Part shown: positions 25,844-35,627 of the stretch, in pieces
Numbering within the stretch: the stretch's first letter is position 1
Layout of the letters: each line of letters opens with the position of its first letter
Assembly (NCBI RefSeq): GCF_017742245.1
Contig: NZ_JAGHKO010000001.1
Span: forward strand, 2,571,061-2,635,060
Reading direction: 5' to 3'
Source: Niastella soli
GTDB taxonomy: Bacteria; Bacteroidota; Bacteroidia; Chitinophagales; Chitinophagaceae
Length of the DNA: 64,000 bases
Program-made: the position numbers and the translations under genes
Notes under the pieces: model-generated
Database searches by the model: none
What the model saw: the letters and a program-made list of their open reading frames with translations, nothing else
What the model was told of the DNA's origin: nothing

Positions 25844-26647
25844 CTACATATCGTCTGTCTGAAATTTCTTTACCGTAATAAACAGGTATATAGCCAGGTA
25901 TACCAGTGATGCAATAAAAATGAGGGTATAGTTTGGCGTAGTAGACAGTAGTTTATTTGCCAAATTTTGAATATATGGGAACGGCACCATGATATCGGTT
26001 GTTTCCAGGGGCAAATACCGGCCGGCATAATTGGCATACCGGTTTAATAGCAATACAATTATCTGTTCCAACACCATGGAATAGGCGAAGAAAACGCCAA
26101 TGGCCAATACCCCTCTTTTGAACAATATCGCCATTAATAGTGCGACCATAATATAGCTCATTGCCTGCAACAGGCAATTCCAGATATAAGAAAACCCTTC
26201 AAAGCTGAAACTGGCATCGCCCGACATAAATCCGAATATAGCGGCTGTGATGGCTACCACAAGGGTAGAAATGATCGCTAACGCTGCTGCCAATAATATT
26301 TTAGAGGTAATGAATTGCTTGCGTGTCCAGCCATCGATGATATTTTGGCGGTGGGTTTTAAAGCTGTATTCGTTGCTTGTGGTGAGGATTATGATCAACC
26401 CGGGAATAAACAACAGCCAGCTGCTTACATGGGCCACTGACTGCCAAACGGCCGGGAAGGAATAGGGCGGGTCGCCCAGCACCATGGCGGCAATGCCCTT
26501 CATCCGCCGTTCAGAATAAATATGCAGCTGGATGCGATAGATGATATAGTTAGCGCCAAAGATGGTGACCAGGTAAGTGCAAAACAGGATCCAGAATGCC
26601 CGGTAATTCTTCAGCTTCATCCATTCTATAGCTAATAATTGCCCCAT
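25844..26647 (-). CDS. ABC-2 type transporter permease
   Basis: The 267-residue protein has about six hydrophobic segments in the layout of ABC-2 permeases (for example YRAFWILFCTYLVTIFGANYI near the N-terminus and TLIFIASLVYLAIYLFITV at the end) and would form the membrane pore for the ATPase encoded just upstream. I chose the ATG at 26645-26647, one base after the ATPase stop; an ATG at 26674 would overlap the ATPase gene by 26 bases. The substrate is not evident. Confidence 0.85.
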   Translation of the reverse strand: MGQLLAIEWMKLKNYRAFWILFCTYLVTIFGANYIIYRIQLHIYSERRMKGIAAMVLGDPPYSFPAVWQSVAHVSSWLLFIPGLIIILTTSNEYSFKTHRQNIIDGWTRKQFITSKILLAAALAIISTLVVAITAAIFGFMSGDASFSFEGFSYIWNCLLQAMSYIMVALLMAILFKRGVLAIGVFFAYSMVLEQIIVLLLNRYANYAGRYLPLETTDIMVPFPYIQNLANKLLSTTPNYTLIFIASLVYLAIYLFITVKKFQTDDM

Positions 26648-26648
26648 G

Positions 26649-27545
26649 TTATTTAATGTTTTGCGTAAGTTCAAAGAATTTGGTTTCCAGGCTTTTTTTA
26701 CGAAGACGCAGGTGATAAAGCGTTACGCCCTGCGCAAAACAATACTGGTTCAACGCTTCCAGCGAGGCGGTGCCGGCGGCAAAAGTTAACTCAACATATG
26801 GCGCATTCACACTCACCTTTTTGGCGCCCGGGTAATGTTGTAATAGGCTTTGCAGCTGCTGCATGTTGGCGGCGGCAGTTTCCACAATTTCATCGGTGAT
26901 CAGTATTTCATCAACATGTCCATCGGTAAGCAGGGTGCCTTTTTGCAGAATGGCTACATGGGTGCAAACTTTCTCTACTTCATCGAGCAGGTGACTGGCC
27001 ATAATAATGGTTTTGCCAGCCTTGTGTAGTTTTTTGATCAGTTCCCGGGTTTCTGCAATACCTACGGGATCAAGTCCATTGGTGGGTTCATCAAAGATAA
27101 GCACATCGGGGTCGCCGAGCAGACTGCTGGCTATGGCCAGTCGTTGTTTCATTCCCAATGAATAGGTGCTGAATTTCGACAGTTTACGTTCTTCCAGGTT
27201 AACCAGTTCCAACACTCGGTCGATGTCTGCTTTGCCCCGCTGTTTAATGGCGGCGGCTATATTTAAATTCTGTACTGCGTTCAGATAATGGTAAAAATTA
27301 GGCGTTTCCAGCAGGGTGCCTATTTGTTGCCGGTGCACATGGGTGGCTGGTTCATCAAATAATTTAAAGGAACCGGAAGAGGCCTTTAATACGTTCAGGA
27401 TTATGCCCAGCAGGGTCGTTTTTCCACTGCCGTTAGGGCCCAGGATGCCGTAGACCGCTCCTTTGGGTACGGAAAATGAAATCCCTTTTAATGCCTGGAT
27501 AGGGCCGTAGTGCTTATGTAGATTCTCAACGGTAAGAATTGCCAT
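26649..27545 (-). CDS. ABC transporter ATP-binding protein
   Basis: The 298-residue protein has Walker A GPNGSGKTT at about residues 36-44, the signature YSLGMKQRLAIASSLLG, Walker B DVLIFDEPTNGLDP and the switch His in MASHLLDEVEK. A C-terminal extension of about 80 residues follows the nucleotide-binding domain, as in DrrA/BcrA-type exporters. The ATG at 27543-27545 gives MAILTVENLHKHYG; an upstream ATG at 27575 would add ten residues. It is cotranscribed with the permease. The pair could export a drug, peptide or lipid, which cannot be resolved from sequence. Confidence 0.92.
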   Translation of the reverse strand: MAILTVENLHKHYGPIQALKGISFSVPKGAVYGILGPNGSGKTTLLGIILNVLKASSGSFKLFDEPATHVHRQQIGTLLETPNFYHYLNAVQNLNIAAAIKQRGKADIDRVLELVNLEERKLSKFSTYSLGMKQRLAIASSLLGDPDVLIFDEPTNGLDPVGIAETRELIKKLHKAGKTIIMASHLLDEVEKVCTHVAILQKGTLLTDGHVDEILITDEIVETAAANMQQLQSLLQHYPGAKKVSVNAPYVELTFAAGTASLEALNQYCFAQGVTLYHLRLRKKSLETKFFELTQNIK

Positions 27546-27669
27546 GATGACCGGTTTAACGGGTGATTGGGCCAATTATCAAAAACTGCCTTACGTAAGT
27601 CGCGGCCACCTGTCAAATATTACCGGTGGAAGACCGGAAATATCGGAAGGGGAACATTAATTATGAGAT

Positions 27670-28326
27670 TTATGGTGTTTGCTTTTCATGATACAGGTTG
27701 GTAAAATTTCCTACTACCGCTTTCTTCCTGAAATAAAACAGTTTATTCAGATTTAGGTCCTCTATATCGGAAGGCAGCACTTTCCGGTATTTGGGATGCA
27801 TGGTGCCCCCTTTGGTATTATCGCCGGCCCTTGCCGCGGGGTCGTATTGGAAGGGTGGGTCAACTATGGTGCCACGAGGATACATGATACCGGGTACGCC
27901 CTGTCCCCTGATGTCGAGATTGACGGGGTGGATCAGTCCTAACGTATGCCCATATTCATGAGGGGCCGTGGTAGTCGATTGGATCAGATTGTCCAGTTTA
28001 AAATAACCGGTATTGCTTCCAATACCATCAACAAAAGAAATATCACCGCTGGCAAATTCTTCAATGCGAAAAAAATTATAGCGGGGATTACGGTTCTTCC
28101 ACACCTTTTTGGGGTCAAGGTCTGGTTCATAAATGCCATCAATTTCAAATTGAACTGTATACCAGTTGCTTTTGATCTTTATACTGGCCTGTGGTTCATT
28201 CCAGTGTTTGCCAATGTCATTGGCTACTTGCCAGGAAAGGTCTTTAGTGGCTGCCTCTCCATAAAAGAAGAATACTGAATGGATGATCAGTTTATTGGAG
28301 ACTTTATCTAGTTCGACTTCGCCCAT
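27670..28326 (-). CDS. Metzincin-type zinc metalloprotease without a signal peptide
   Basis: The 218-residue protein contains a complete metzincin zinc site, HEYGHTLGLIH, with zinc ligands His123, His127 and His133 and catalytic Glu124, followed by a Met-turn candidate GIMYPRG about 20 residues later. This is the matrixin/M10-like layout. There is no signal peptide or membrane segment, which is unusual for a metzincin; no upstream ATG, GTG or TTG would add one, because the preceding bases hold the 3' terminator of the neighbouring gene. It may be cytoplasmic or leave the cell by another route. Substrate unknown. Confidence 0.7.
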   Translation of the reverse strand: MGEVELDKVSNKLIIHSVFFFYGEAATKDLSWQVANDIGKHWNEPQASIKIKSNWYTVQFEIDGIYEPDLDPKKVWKNRNPRYNFFRIEEFASGDISFVDGIGSNTGYFKLDNLIQSTTTAPHEYGHTLGLIHPVNLDIRGQGVPGIMYPRGTIVDPPFQYDPAARAGDNTKGGTMHPKYRKVLPSDIEDLNLNKLFYFRKKAVVGNFTNLYHEKQTP

Positions 28327-28339
28327 TCACTAATTTAAT

Positions 28340-28370
28340 AAAAAAAGGCGCCCCGATTGAACGGAACGCC
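28340..28370 (-). terminator. Rho-independent terminator of the beta-oxidation gene
   Basis: On the minus strand GGCGTTCCG pairs with CGGGGCGCC (two G-U pairs) around a six-base loop, then runs into seven T residues. It lies 31-61 bases after the stop of the 28401-30782 gene and just before the metzincin start. Confidence 0.85.
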
Positions 28371-28400
28371 CGATTTTCTCATGTGACGCCTAATTTGTTA

Positions 28401-30782
28401 TCAATTGCGGATTGGCTTTCCGCCTTTTAAAACGCTTTGAATTCTTTCCAGGGTCTTCTTTTCACCACAGAGGGAGAGGAAGGCTTCCCTTTCAAGATCC
28501 AGTAAATATTGTTCAGATACTAAAGTTTGTTCGCTTAAGTCGCCGCCGCACATTACATAGGCCAGTTTTTTAGCTACCGTTACATCATGATCGGTGGCAT
28601 AATTTGCCCGCCACATGCCATTGATACCGGCATATAAAGCGCCCAGTGCCGAACGGCCCAGTACTTTTATGTCGCTGCGTTGTATTGGGGTAACATACCC
28701 ACTGTCGAATAACTCGATCACGCTTTTTTTAGCTTCACTTATACGACGGCCCTGATTCAACACTATTTCGTCTTTTCCTTTGCGTAATATGCCCAGTTCA
28801 AAACCTTCAGCTGCAGAGGTCGCCACTTTTGCCGTAGCTATAGTAAGAAACCGGTTTTTTAATGTATTGGTATCCGGTTCATCTTCATGCATTTCATCGG
28901 CAGCCCGTAATACAAACTCTTTGGTTCCGCCGCCACCAGGGATCAATCCTACCCCTAATTCCACCAAACCAATATAGGTTTCAGCCGCCGCACAAACTTT
29001 GTCGGAATGCAAACTTAATTCACAGGCACCGCCCAGTGTCAGGGCATGAGGGGCCACTACCACCGGAACTGAGGAATATCGTGCCCGCATCATGGTGTTC
29101 TGGAACATGCGAACAGCCATATCCAACTCGTCGTATTCCTGCTCAATAGCAAACATAAAAATCATGCCTACATTGGCGCCGGCACTAAAGTTGGGACTGT
29201 CATTGGCAATAACCAGTCCTTTATATTTTTCTTCCGCTTTGGAAATCGATTTTTGAATGGCTTCCAGTACCTCGCCGCCAATGCTACCCATTTTGGTGCT
29301 CCATTCAAGCCCCAGCACGTCATCGCCCAAATGGTAGAGTCGGCAGTTGCTGTTTTTCCACACGGTCTGGTTCTCAAAATTTTTCATTACGATAAACGCA
29401 TCACCACCAGGCAATGATCTATACGATTTTGAGGCCACATCATAAAACAGCCGTTTGCCATTTTCAACCTTGTAAAAGCTCTTTACACCGGCTTGCAGCA
29501 TATCGTTCACCCAGGGGGCAACGGAATAGCCGGCTTCCTTCATTTTCTTTACGGTGCCTTCCACACCCAGTACATCCCAGCTTTCGAAGGCGCCAATCTC
29601 CCAGCCAAAGCCAGCCATCATTGCGTCGTCAACGCGGTAGATCTCGTCTGAGATTTCGGGTATGCGGTGTGAGATATACGAAAACAGTCCGTAATGAAAA
29701 TGACGATAGAATTCCCCGGCTTTATCGCTGCCTGCGCACAACGCTTTTAACCTTGTATAAAGGTCGTCGATGGGCTTGGCCGCTTCTACCGTAGCAAATT
29801 TTGCTTTGGCGCGGGGTTTATATTCAAATGTTTTTAGATCAAGGGTAAATATTTCCTTTTCACCTTTCTCGCCTTTCTTTTTGGAGAAGAAACCCTGTCC
29901 GGTCTTATCACCCAGCTGGTTGCTGGCCACCATTTTCTCTAACCATGCGGGAATGATAAACGTATCCCGGTGCTCGTCGTTAGGGCAATTATCATACACC
30001 CCTTTGGCCACTTTTACCAGGGTATCTATACCCACCACATCGGCAGTTCTGAATGTAGCCGACTTGGGGCGGCCAATAATGGGACCGGTCAGTGCATCGA
30101 TCTCGTCGATTGTCAATCCCATTTTATCAACCAGGCCAAAGATGGCCATAATGCCATATACGCCTATACGGTTGGCAATGAAAGCTGGGGTGTCCTTACA
30201 CAGTACGGTGGTCTTACCTAAGTACAGGTCACCATATTGCATCAGGAAGTCAACTACAGCGGCATCCGTATGGGGTGTTGGAATTATTTCGAGTAAGCGT
30301 AAATAACGGGGCGGATTGAAGAAGTGTGTTCCGCAGAAATGCTTTTTGAAGTCCTCGCTTCGGCCTTCAGCCATCAGGTGAATAGGAATGCCCGATGTGT
30401 TGGAGGTAATGAGCGTGCCCGGTGTGCGGAACTTTTCTACTTCTGTAAATACCTGTTGTTTAATATCAAGGCGTTCCACTACAACCTCAATGATCCAATC
30501 GTACCCGGTAATATCTTTCATATTATCAGTGAAATTACCGGTGGTGATCTTCTTCACCACATCCTTGGAATAAACAGGAGAAGGATTGCTTTTTAAAGCA
30601 GCTTGCAGCGCATCGTTAACCAGTTTGTTACGGGCGGCTTTGTTATTGCTCTCTACAGCTTCCTTCGGCACCATGTCTAATAACAACACCTGAACACCTA
30701 TACCTGCAAAATGACAGGCTATTCGTGAACCCATAACACCACTGCCCAATACTGCTACTTTTTTAATGATTCGTTTGGTCAT
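28401..30782 (-). CDS. 3-hydroxyacyl-CoA dehydrogenase / enoyl-CoA hydratase fusion (FadN-type)
   Basis: This 793-residue protein catalyses the hydration and NAD-dependent oxidation steps of fatty acid beta-oxidation. The N-terminal half is the dehydrogenase: Rossmann loop VAVLGSGVMGSRIA (about residues 8-21), GTHFFNPPRYLRLLEIIP, and a C-terminal substrate domain. The hydratase/crotonase domain occupies about residues 470-720, with NDSPNFSAGANVG and GGGGTKEF. The dehydrogenase-first order matches B. subtilis FadN rather than E. coli FadB, in which the hydratase comes first. No thiolase or acyl-CoA dehydrogenase gene adjoins it here. The ATG lies at 30780-30782. Confidence 0.9.
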   Translation of the reverse strand: MTKRIIKKVAVLGSGVMGSRIACHFAGIGVQVLLLDMVPKEAVESNNKAARNKLVNDALQAALKSNPSPVYSKDVVKKITTGNFTDNMKDITGYDWIIEVVVERLDIKQQVFTEVEKFRTPGTLITSNTSGIPIHLMAEGRSEDFKKHFCGTHFFNPPRYLRLLEIIPTPHTDAAVVDFLMQYGDLYLGKTTVLCKDTPAFIANRIGVYGIMAIFGLVDKMGLTIDEIDALTGPIIGRPKSATFRTADVVGIDTLVKVAKGVYDNCPNDEHRDTFIIPAWLEKMVASNQLGDKTGQGFFSKKKGEKGEKEIFTLDLKTFEYKPRAKAKFATVEAAKPIDDLYTRLKALCAGSDKAGEFYRHFHYGLFSYISHRIPEISDEIYRVDDAMMAGFGWEIGAFESWDVLGVEGTVKKMKEAGYSVAPWVNDMLQAGVKSFYKVENGKRLFYDVASKSYRSLPGGDAFIVMKNFENQTVWKNSNCRLYHLGDDVLGLEWSTKMGSIGGEVLEAIQKSISKAEEKYKGLVIANDSPNFSAGANVGMIFMFAIEQEYDELDMAVRMFQNTMMRARYSSVPVVVAPHALTLGGACELSLHSDKVCAAAETYIGLVELGVGLIPGGGGTKEFVLRAADEMHEDEPDTNTLKNRFLTIATAKVATSAAEGFELGILRKGKDEIVLNQGRRISEAKKSVIELFDSGYVTPIQRSDIKVLGRSALGALYAGINGMWRANYATDHDVTVAKKLAYVMCGGDLSEQTLVSEQYLLDLEREAFLSLCGEKKTLERIQSVLKGGKPIRN

Positions 30783-30935
30783 AAAAAAATAGTTAGCTAA
30801 ACAACTATTTCCAAAGATAATGATTTAAACGTAGCAACCAAGAGCTTTTTATAATTTAGTAAGTTTATAGGAACTATGCTTTTGATAAGCATTTGTATAA
30901 GTTATTGGCTATCCGTTTAAAAATTGCGATAAAGC

Positions 30936-32252
30936 ATGCGTAACGATGCGCTTAAAATTTTTACTGCAGGGGTGCGGGCTGTACAGCCGCAATATTTGTT
31001 GCCAAAGCATATGCGCTGGCAGCCGCCGCAATTACAGTTGGGCGAGCAGCTGTTTAAACAGCCTGATATAAATAAAGTTTTTGTTATAGGAGCCGGTAAG
31101 GCCAGTGCCGCCATGGCGAGGGAAACGGAGATCATTCTGGGTAACCGCCTCGATGCCGGCATCATTGTTACCAAATATGAACATACATTTCCGCTTAAGA
31201 ACATTCAATGTATAGAGGCAGCCCACCCGGTTCCGGATGATAACAGTGTACAGGCTGGCCGGGAAATTATGCGATTGCTAAAAAATGCTACTGAAAAAGA
31301 TGTGGTGATCGCATTAATAAGTGGTGGCGCTTCGGCGCTGTTGGTTGATTGTCCGCCCGGTATTTTGTTGAATGAACTGCAAATTGTTTTTAACAGGCTG
31401 CTGCAATGTGGGGCAACTATTGAAGAAATGAATACGGTGCGTAAGCATTTATCGGCCGGTATTAAGGGGGGACAATTACTACGCACAGCCTGGCCTGCCA
31501 CCGTAGTAAGTTTTATTTTAAGTGATGTGATCGGTGATCCGCTTGATAGTATTGCCAGTGGGCCTACCGTTGCCGACCGCAGTACTTTTGCCGATGCCTG
31601 GGAAATAGTTCGTAAATACCAGTTGTTGGAGAAACTACCGGTAAGTGTTATCCGTTGGTTACAATTGGGGTTGAACAATCAGGTTGCAGAAACACCTAAA
31701 CCAGTTGATCCCATTTTTACCAGGAGCTTCAATTACCTTATTGGTACCAATCGCGTTGCATTGGAAGCTGCAGCTGCCATGGCCAGGGAGTTACACTATA
31801 CGCCGGTGATTGTGACCGATTCGCTAAAAGGAGAGGCCCGGGAAAAAGCACAGGAGCTGGTTGCTCAGGTGCAACAGTATGAAGGACCGCGCCCGGCCTG
31901 TTTGTTGTTGGGTGGTGAAACCACTGTTACCATTAAAAATCCGGGAAAGGGTGGCCGTAACCAGGAGTTTGCGCTGGCTGCTTTGATTGCAATGCAACAA
32001 GCATTCCCCGATAGGGATAAGATGCCTGTTTTATTGAGCGCCGGTACCGATGGTACTGATGGCCCCACCAATGCTGCTGGTGCTATAGTGGATAAAGGCG
32101 TGCTCCAGCTGGCCAACCAACGGCGACTCTCACCTGAAGAATACTTAACACAAAACGATTCCTGGAATTTCTTTCACCAGGCAGGGGGGCATGTTACTAC
32201 GGGGCCTACGCATACGAATGTGATGGATATTATAGTGGTGCTGATTCCTTAA
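30936..32252 (+). CDS. Glycerate 2-kinase (MOFRL / DUF4147 family)
   Basis: The 438-residue protein matches the class II glycerate kinases that phosphorylate D-glycerate to 2-phosphoglycerate. It has KVFVIGAGKASAAMA (about residues 48-62), ALISGGASALL, NTVRKHLSAGIKGGQLL, LSDVIGDPLDSIASGPTV and the C-terminal MOFRL region with LLLGGETTV, GRNQEFALAA and SAGTDGTDGPTNAAGA. It is divergent from the beta-oxidation gene and is transcribed alone, followed by the large inverted repeat at 32256. Confidence 0.92.
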   Translation: MRNDALKIFTAGVRAVQPQYLLPKHMRWQPPQLQLGEQLFKQPDINKVFVIGAGKASAAMARETEIILGNRLDAGIIVTKYEHTFPLKNIQCIEAAHPVPDDNSVQAGREIMRLLKNATEKDVVIALISGGASALLVDCPPGILLNELQIVFNRLLQCGATIEEMNTVRKHLSAGIKGGQLLRTAWPATVVSFILSDVIGDPLDSIASGPTVADRSTFADAWEIVRKYQLLEKLPVSVIRWLQLGLNNQVAETPKPVDPIFTRSFNYLIGTNRVALEAAAAMARELHYTPVIVTDSLKGEAREKAQELVAQVQQYEGPRPACLLLGGETTVTIKNPGKGGRNQEFALAALIAMQQAFPDRDKMPVLLSAGTDGTDGPTNAAGAIVDKGVLQLANQRRLSPEEYLTQNDSWNFFHQAGGHVTTGPTHTNVMDIIVVLIP

Positions 32253-32255
32253 GAT

Positions 32256-32392
32256 GACCTGTAAGGTTCGCCATCGGGTGTAAAACGCCCGGAGTGATGA
32301 CGCGATCCTGACAGGTCACGCGTTTAAACCGACCTGTCAGGACCAATACATCAGCCTGATAATGCAACACCCAGTGATGCACCTTACAGGTC
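32256..32392. repeat. 137-base nested imperfect palindrome
   Basis: Two arms of 62 bases align without any gap around a 13-base centre containing GTTTAAAC. The outer 12 bases of each arm match perfectly (GACCTGTAAGGT and its complement), as do the inner 12 (TCCTGACAGGTC and its complement), while the 38 bases between them are only partly conserved. It fills most of the space between the convergent glycerate kinase and dehydrogenase genes. It may serve as a bidirectional terminator, a MITE-like element or a REP-type repeat. Confidence 0.7.
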
Positions 32393-32403
32393 TTGCCTCT
32401 TGT

Positions 32404-33270
32404 TTATTGCTGTCCGCCTTGCGCCACTGCGCTCCAGTCTATTTCAGGATCTTTTTTAATTACTTCCAGCATATGATGTTTCAGCAGATCGGCCAACGGC
32501 ATTTTTTGTTGTACCTGGCCGGCTTGCGACAATACCAGGTTAATGTCTTTCAATCCCAGCTGCATACTAAAGGCGGCCGGTGTAAATTGTTGGTTCACTA
32601 TGATCTTGCTGTAATTCTGATATAACGGCGTATTGAAAATGGTTTGAGAGAAGAAGGCCCACATCTTTTGCGCATCCACGCCACTATTGCTGGCGAGGGC
32701 GGCGCTTTCGCCAATAGCTTCCATGGCGGCGGCTATGGTGAAGTTGCCACATAATTTAACGGTATTGGCGGCTGTGATGCTGTCACCAAAGTCCCACACC
32801 CCGGCGCCCCCGGCATCTTTTAACAGTTGTTCAAACTGCTGGCGTAATTTGGCCTCACCAGATACAACAAAATTCAGCTTACGGGCACGCGCCGCATCGG
32901 GCCGGCCAAATACAGGAGTGGCCAGGTATTGGGAACCATTTTGCGTGTGCAGTTTGCTCAGGTCTTCTGCCGTGAGTGGCAATATGGTGCTCATGGAAAG
33001 GTGTACACCACCGGGCTGCATATTGGCTACTATTCCATCGGCACCTTCAGTAATACTTTTTAATGCTTTATCATCCGAAACCATGGTGATGATGAATGCG
33101 CATTCCGCGGCCAGTGCTTTTACTGATCCAACCTCAATGGCACCTCTTTCAACCAATGGTTTTGTTTTGGCGGCGGTACGATTGTATACATACAACTCAT
33201 GACCGCTTTCCAGAATATTCTCAGCGATGGGAGTGCCCAGGTTACCCAATCCAATAAATCCGATTTTCAT
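32404..33270 (-). CDS. NAD(P)-dependent beta-hydroxyacid dehydrogenase
   Basis: The 288-residue protein belongs to the 3-hydroxyisobutyrate dehydrogenase family. The N-terminal Rossmann domain starts KIGFIGLGNLGTPIAENIL, with the cofactor strand VYNRTAAK implying possible NADPH preference (Asn-Arg rather than an acidic residue). The substrate segment HLSMSTILPLTAEDL and the catalytic-Lys region ANTVKLCGNFTIAA are present. I chose the ATG at 33268-33270; an in-frame ATG at 33330 would add 20 residues lying within the metG terminator region. The actual substrate is unknown; glyoxylate or succinic-semialdehyde reductases belong to the same family. Confidence 0.88.
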   Translation of the reverse strand: MKIGFIGLGNLGTPIAENILESGHELYVYNRTAAKTKPLVERGAIEVGSVKALAAECAFIITMVSDDKALKSITEGADGIVANMQPGGVHLSMSTILPLTAEDLSKLHTQNGSQYLATPVFGRPDAARARKLNFVVSGEAKLRQQFEQLLKDAGGAGVWDFGDSITAANTVKLCGNFTIAAAMEAIGESAALASNSGVDAQKMWAFFSQTIFNTPLYQNYSKIIVNQQFTPAAFSMQLGLKDINLVLSQAGQVQQKMPLADLLKHHMLEVIKKDPEIDWSAVAQGGQQ

Positions 33271-33282
33271 ATAATAGTATTT

Positions 33283-33327
33283 AAAAAAGAACCCCACTTG
33301 CTTTGCCATTGCGCAAAACAAGTGGGG
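33283..33327 (-). terminator. Rho-independent terminator of metG
   Basis: On the minus strand CCCCACTTG (33327-33319) pairs with CAAGTGGGG (33300-33292) across an 18-base loop, followed by TTCTTTTTT. It lies 21 bases past the metG stop. Confidence 0.8.
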
Positions 33328-33347
33328 CACAATGGTGAATAAACTAT

Positions 33348-35441
33348 TTAGCTTACTGAAGATCCGTTGTCAATTGCATCGATAGGGTTCACAAAATGCA
33401 GTTTGCCTGCTTTGTCTTCCGCCATCAGTATCATGCCATTGCTTTCAATACCGCGCATTTTACGGGGCGCCAGGTTGGCCACCACCACCACCTGTTTACC
33501 GGTGATGTGCTCGGGTTGAAAATGTTCGGCAATACCTGATACAATGGTACGGGTTTCAAAACCCAGGTCAACCTGCAGCTTTAACAGCTTATCGGCCTTT
33601 GGTACTTTTTCCGCTGCCACAATAGTGCCTACCCGAAGATCGAGTTTGGCAAAATCATCATACACGATCTGAGCTTTAAGGGCATCAGGTTCTTCGTCGG
33701 CAGCTGCCGCTTCAGGCTTTGTATCGGCAGGTTGGGCTGGTTTGATCAGTCCGGCCTTAAGTTTTGTTACCTGCGCTTCAATCTCTGCATCTTCTATCTT
33801 ACGGAACAGCAATTCCGGTGCCCGTAAGCTATAACCCACGCTTAGCAATTTTGTTTTACCGGCGTTCTCCCATTCCAGCATTTTTTCCACCACCTTCATT
33901 TTGTGGAGCATTTTTTTAGCGGTGGCTGGCAGGAAAGGATTGATCAAAATTGCCAGGTTGGCTGTCAACTGTAAACAAATGTGCAAACAGTTATCGATCA
34001 GTTTTTGATTGTCCGGATTTTCCGCAAGTGTATTGGCAACTTTCCAGGGTTCTTTTTCCTGCATATATTTGTTGCCTTTCCGCGCAAGCTCAATTACCTC
34101 GAACAATGCATCGCGGAATTTGAAATTCTCAATGCCTTCTTCCACTTTTGCTTTGGCAATCTCAAATTCAGCCAGCAGGGTTTTATCCGTTTCATCGAGA
34201 ATATCTGTATGCAAAGGCGGCACTTTTCCACCACACAGTTTATGCATAAGCACAAATGCACGGTTTTCAAAGTTTCCGAAAATGTCACTCAATTCCCCTT
34301 TTATCCTTGTCTGAAAATCTTTCCAGGTAAAGTCATTATCCTTGGTTTCAGGCGCATTGGCGCACAGTACATACCGCAGCATGTCTTCGCAACCCGGAAA
34401 ATCCTTTATGTATTCATGCACCCATACCGCCCAGTTGCGGCTGGTGCTTACTTTCTCACCTTCAATGTTCAGGAATTCGTTGGCAGGCACGTTATCGGGC
34501 AGTACAAATCCGCCGTGCGCCTGTAACATCGCCGGGAAAATGATACAGTGGAAAACGATATTGTCTTTACCAATAAAGTGAACCAGCTTGGTGTCGTCTT
34601 TACACCAGTAGTCGGCCCATTCTTCTGTCAATTCTTTGGTGGCGGAAATATACCCGATGGGGGCATCGAACCATACGTACAGTACTTTGCCTTCGGTATC
34701 GGGCAGGGGAACTTTTACACCCCAGCTGCTGTCGCGGGTCATGGCGCGGCTTTGCAGGCCACTGTCGAGCCAGCTTTTACACTGCCCATATACGTTGTTC
34801 TTCCATTCTGTATGTCCTTCCAGGATCCAGCCTTTCAGCCACTCCTCATAGTTTTGCAGCGGGAAATACCAGTGTTTGGTTTTCCGTTTTACAGGAACAG
34901 CATCACTGAGGGTACTACGCGGGTGAATCAATTGTTCAGGGCTTAATGATGAACCGCAACGCTCGCACTGGTCGCCATAGGCATTCGGATTGCCGCAAAT
35001 GGGGCAGGTACCGGTAATATAGCGGTCGGCCAGGAACGTATTGGTTTTTTCATCATAGTATTGTTCCGTCTCTTTTTCCTCGAACAGCCCATCGTCGTAC
35101 AGCTTTTTGAAAAAGGCAGCTGCCGTTTCGTGGTGGACCTGGTTGCTGGTACGGGAATAGATATCGAAGGAAATGCCCATCTGGTCAAAACTTTCCTTGA
35201 TCAGGGCATGGTATTTATCTACAATTTGTTGTGGACTAACGCCTTCTTTCATGGCGCGGATGGTAATGGGGACCCCATGTTCATCACTGCCACCAATAAA
35301 TTTGACATCTCTTTTCTGCGCCCGTTGGTAACGCACATAAATATCAGCCGGTAAATAGCAGCCTGCCAGGTGGCCGATATGCACCGGGCCATTGGCGTAC
35401 GGCAGGGCCGCTGTAACTAGATAGCGCTTAAAATTGCTCAT
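33348..35441 (-). CDS. metG: Methionyl-tRNA synthetase with C-terminal tRNA-binding domain
   Basis: MetG charges tRNA-Met. The 697-residue class I enzyme has the HIGH-type motif PVHIGHLAG at about residues 19-27, a zinc knuckle [18 protein letters not shown] (about residues 145-162), the KMSKS-type motif KVSTS and an anticodon-binding helical domain. An OB-fold tRNA-binding domain (EMAP/Trbp111 type) occupies about residues 590-697 with [23 protein letters not shown] linker rich in Ala, Pro and Glu separates it from the body. The gene ends at the terminator at 33283. Confidence 0.96.
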   Translation of the reverse strand: MSNFKRYLVTAALPYANGPVHIGHLAGCYLPADIYVRYQRAQKRDVKFIGGSDEHGVPITIRAMKEGVSPQQIVDKYHALIKESFDQMGISFDIYSRTSNQVHHETAAAFFKKLYDDGLFEEKETEQYYDEKTNTFLADRYITGTCPICGNPNAYGDQCERCGSSLSPEQLIHPRSTLSDAVPVKRKTKHWYFPLQNYEEWLKGWILEGHTEWKNNVYGQCKSWLDSGLQSRAMTRDSSWGVKVPLPDTEGKVLYVWFDAPIGYISATKELTEEWADYWCKDDTKLVHFIGKDNIVFHCIIFPAMLQAHGGFVLPDNVPANEFLNIEGEKVSTSRNWAVWVHEYIKDFPGCEDMLRYVLCANAPETKDNDFTWKDFQTRIKGELSDIFGNFENRAFVLMHKLCGGKVPPLHTDILDETDKTLLAEFEIAKAKVEEGIENFKFRDALFEVIELARKGNKYMQEKEPWKVANTLAENPDNQKLIDNCLHICLQLTANLAILINPFLPATAKKMLHKMKVVEKMLEWENAGKTKLLSVGYSLRAPELLFRKIEDAEIEAQVTKLKAGLIKPAQPADTKPEAAAADEEPDALKAQIVYDDFAKLDLRVGTIVAAEKVPKADKLLKLQVDLGFETRTIVSGIAEHFQPEHITGKQVVVVANLAPRKMRGIESNGMILMAEDKAGKLHFVNPIDAIDNGSSVS

Positions 35442-35627
35442 TTTGGTAATCGTCTTTAGTATTTCTGATCATCGTCCCTTTCCGCCAATTGGCGGATCGC
35501 TTGTACAACATATCGCTATGCAGCCAGGCGGGCAAAGGGTGGATTGCAAAAATAACTATTATCAGGGGTTTTCAGGTCATCCTTCTCCATTCAAAGTTCA
35601 CTCTTCAACATACAGAGTTTCAGGCGC

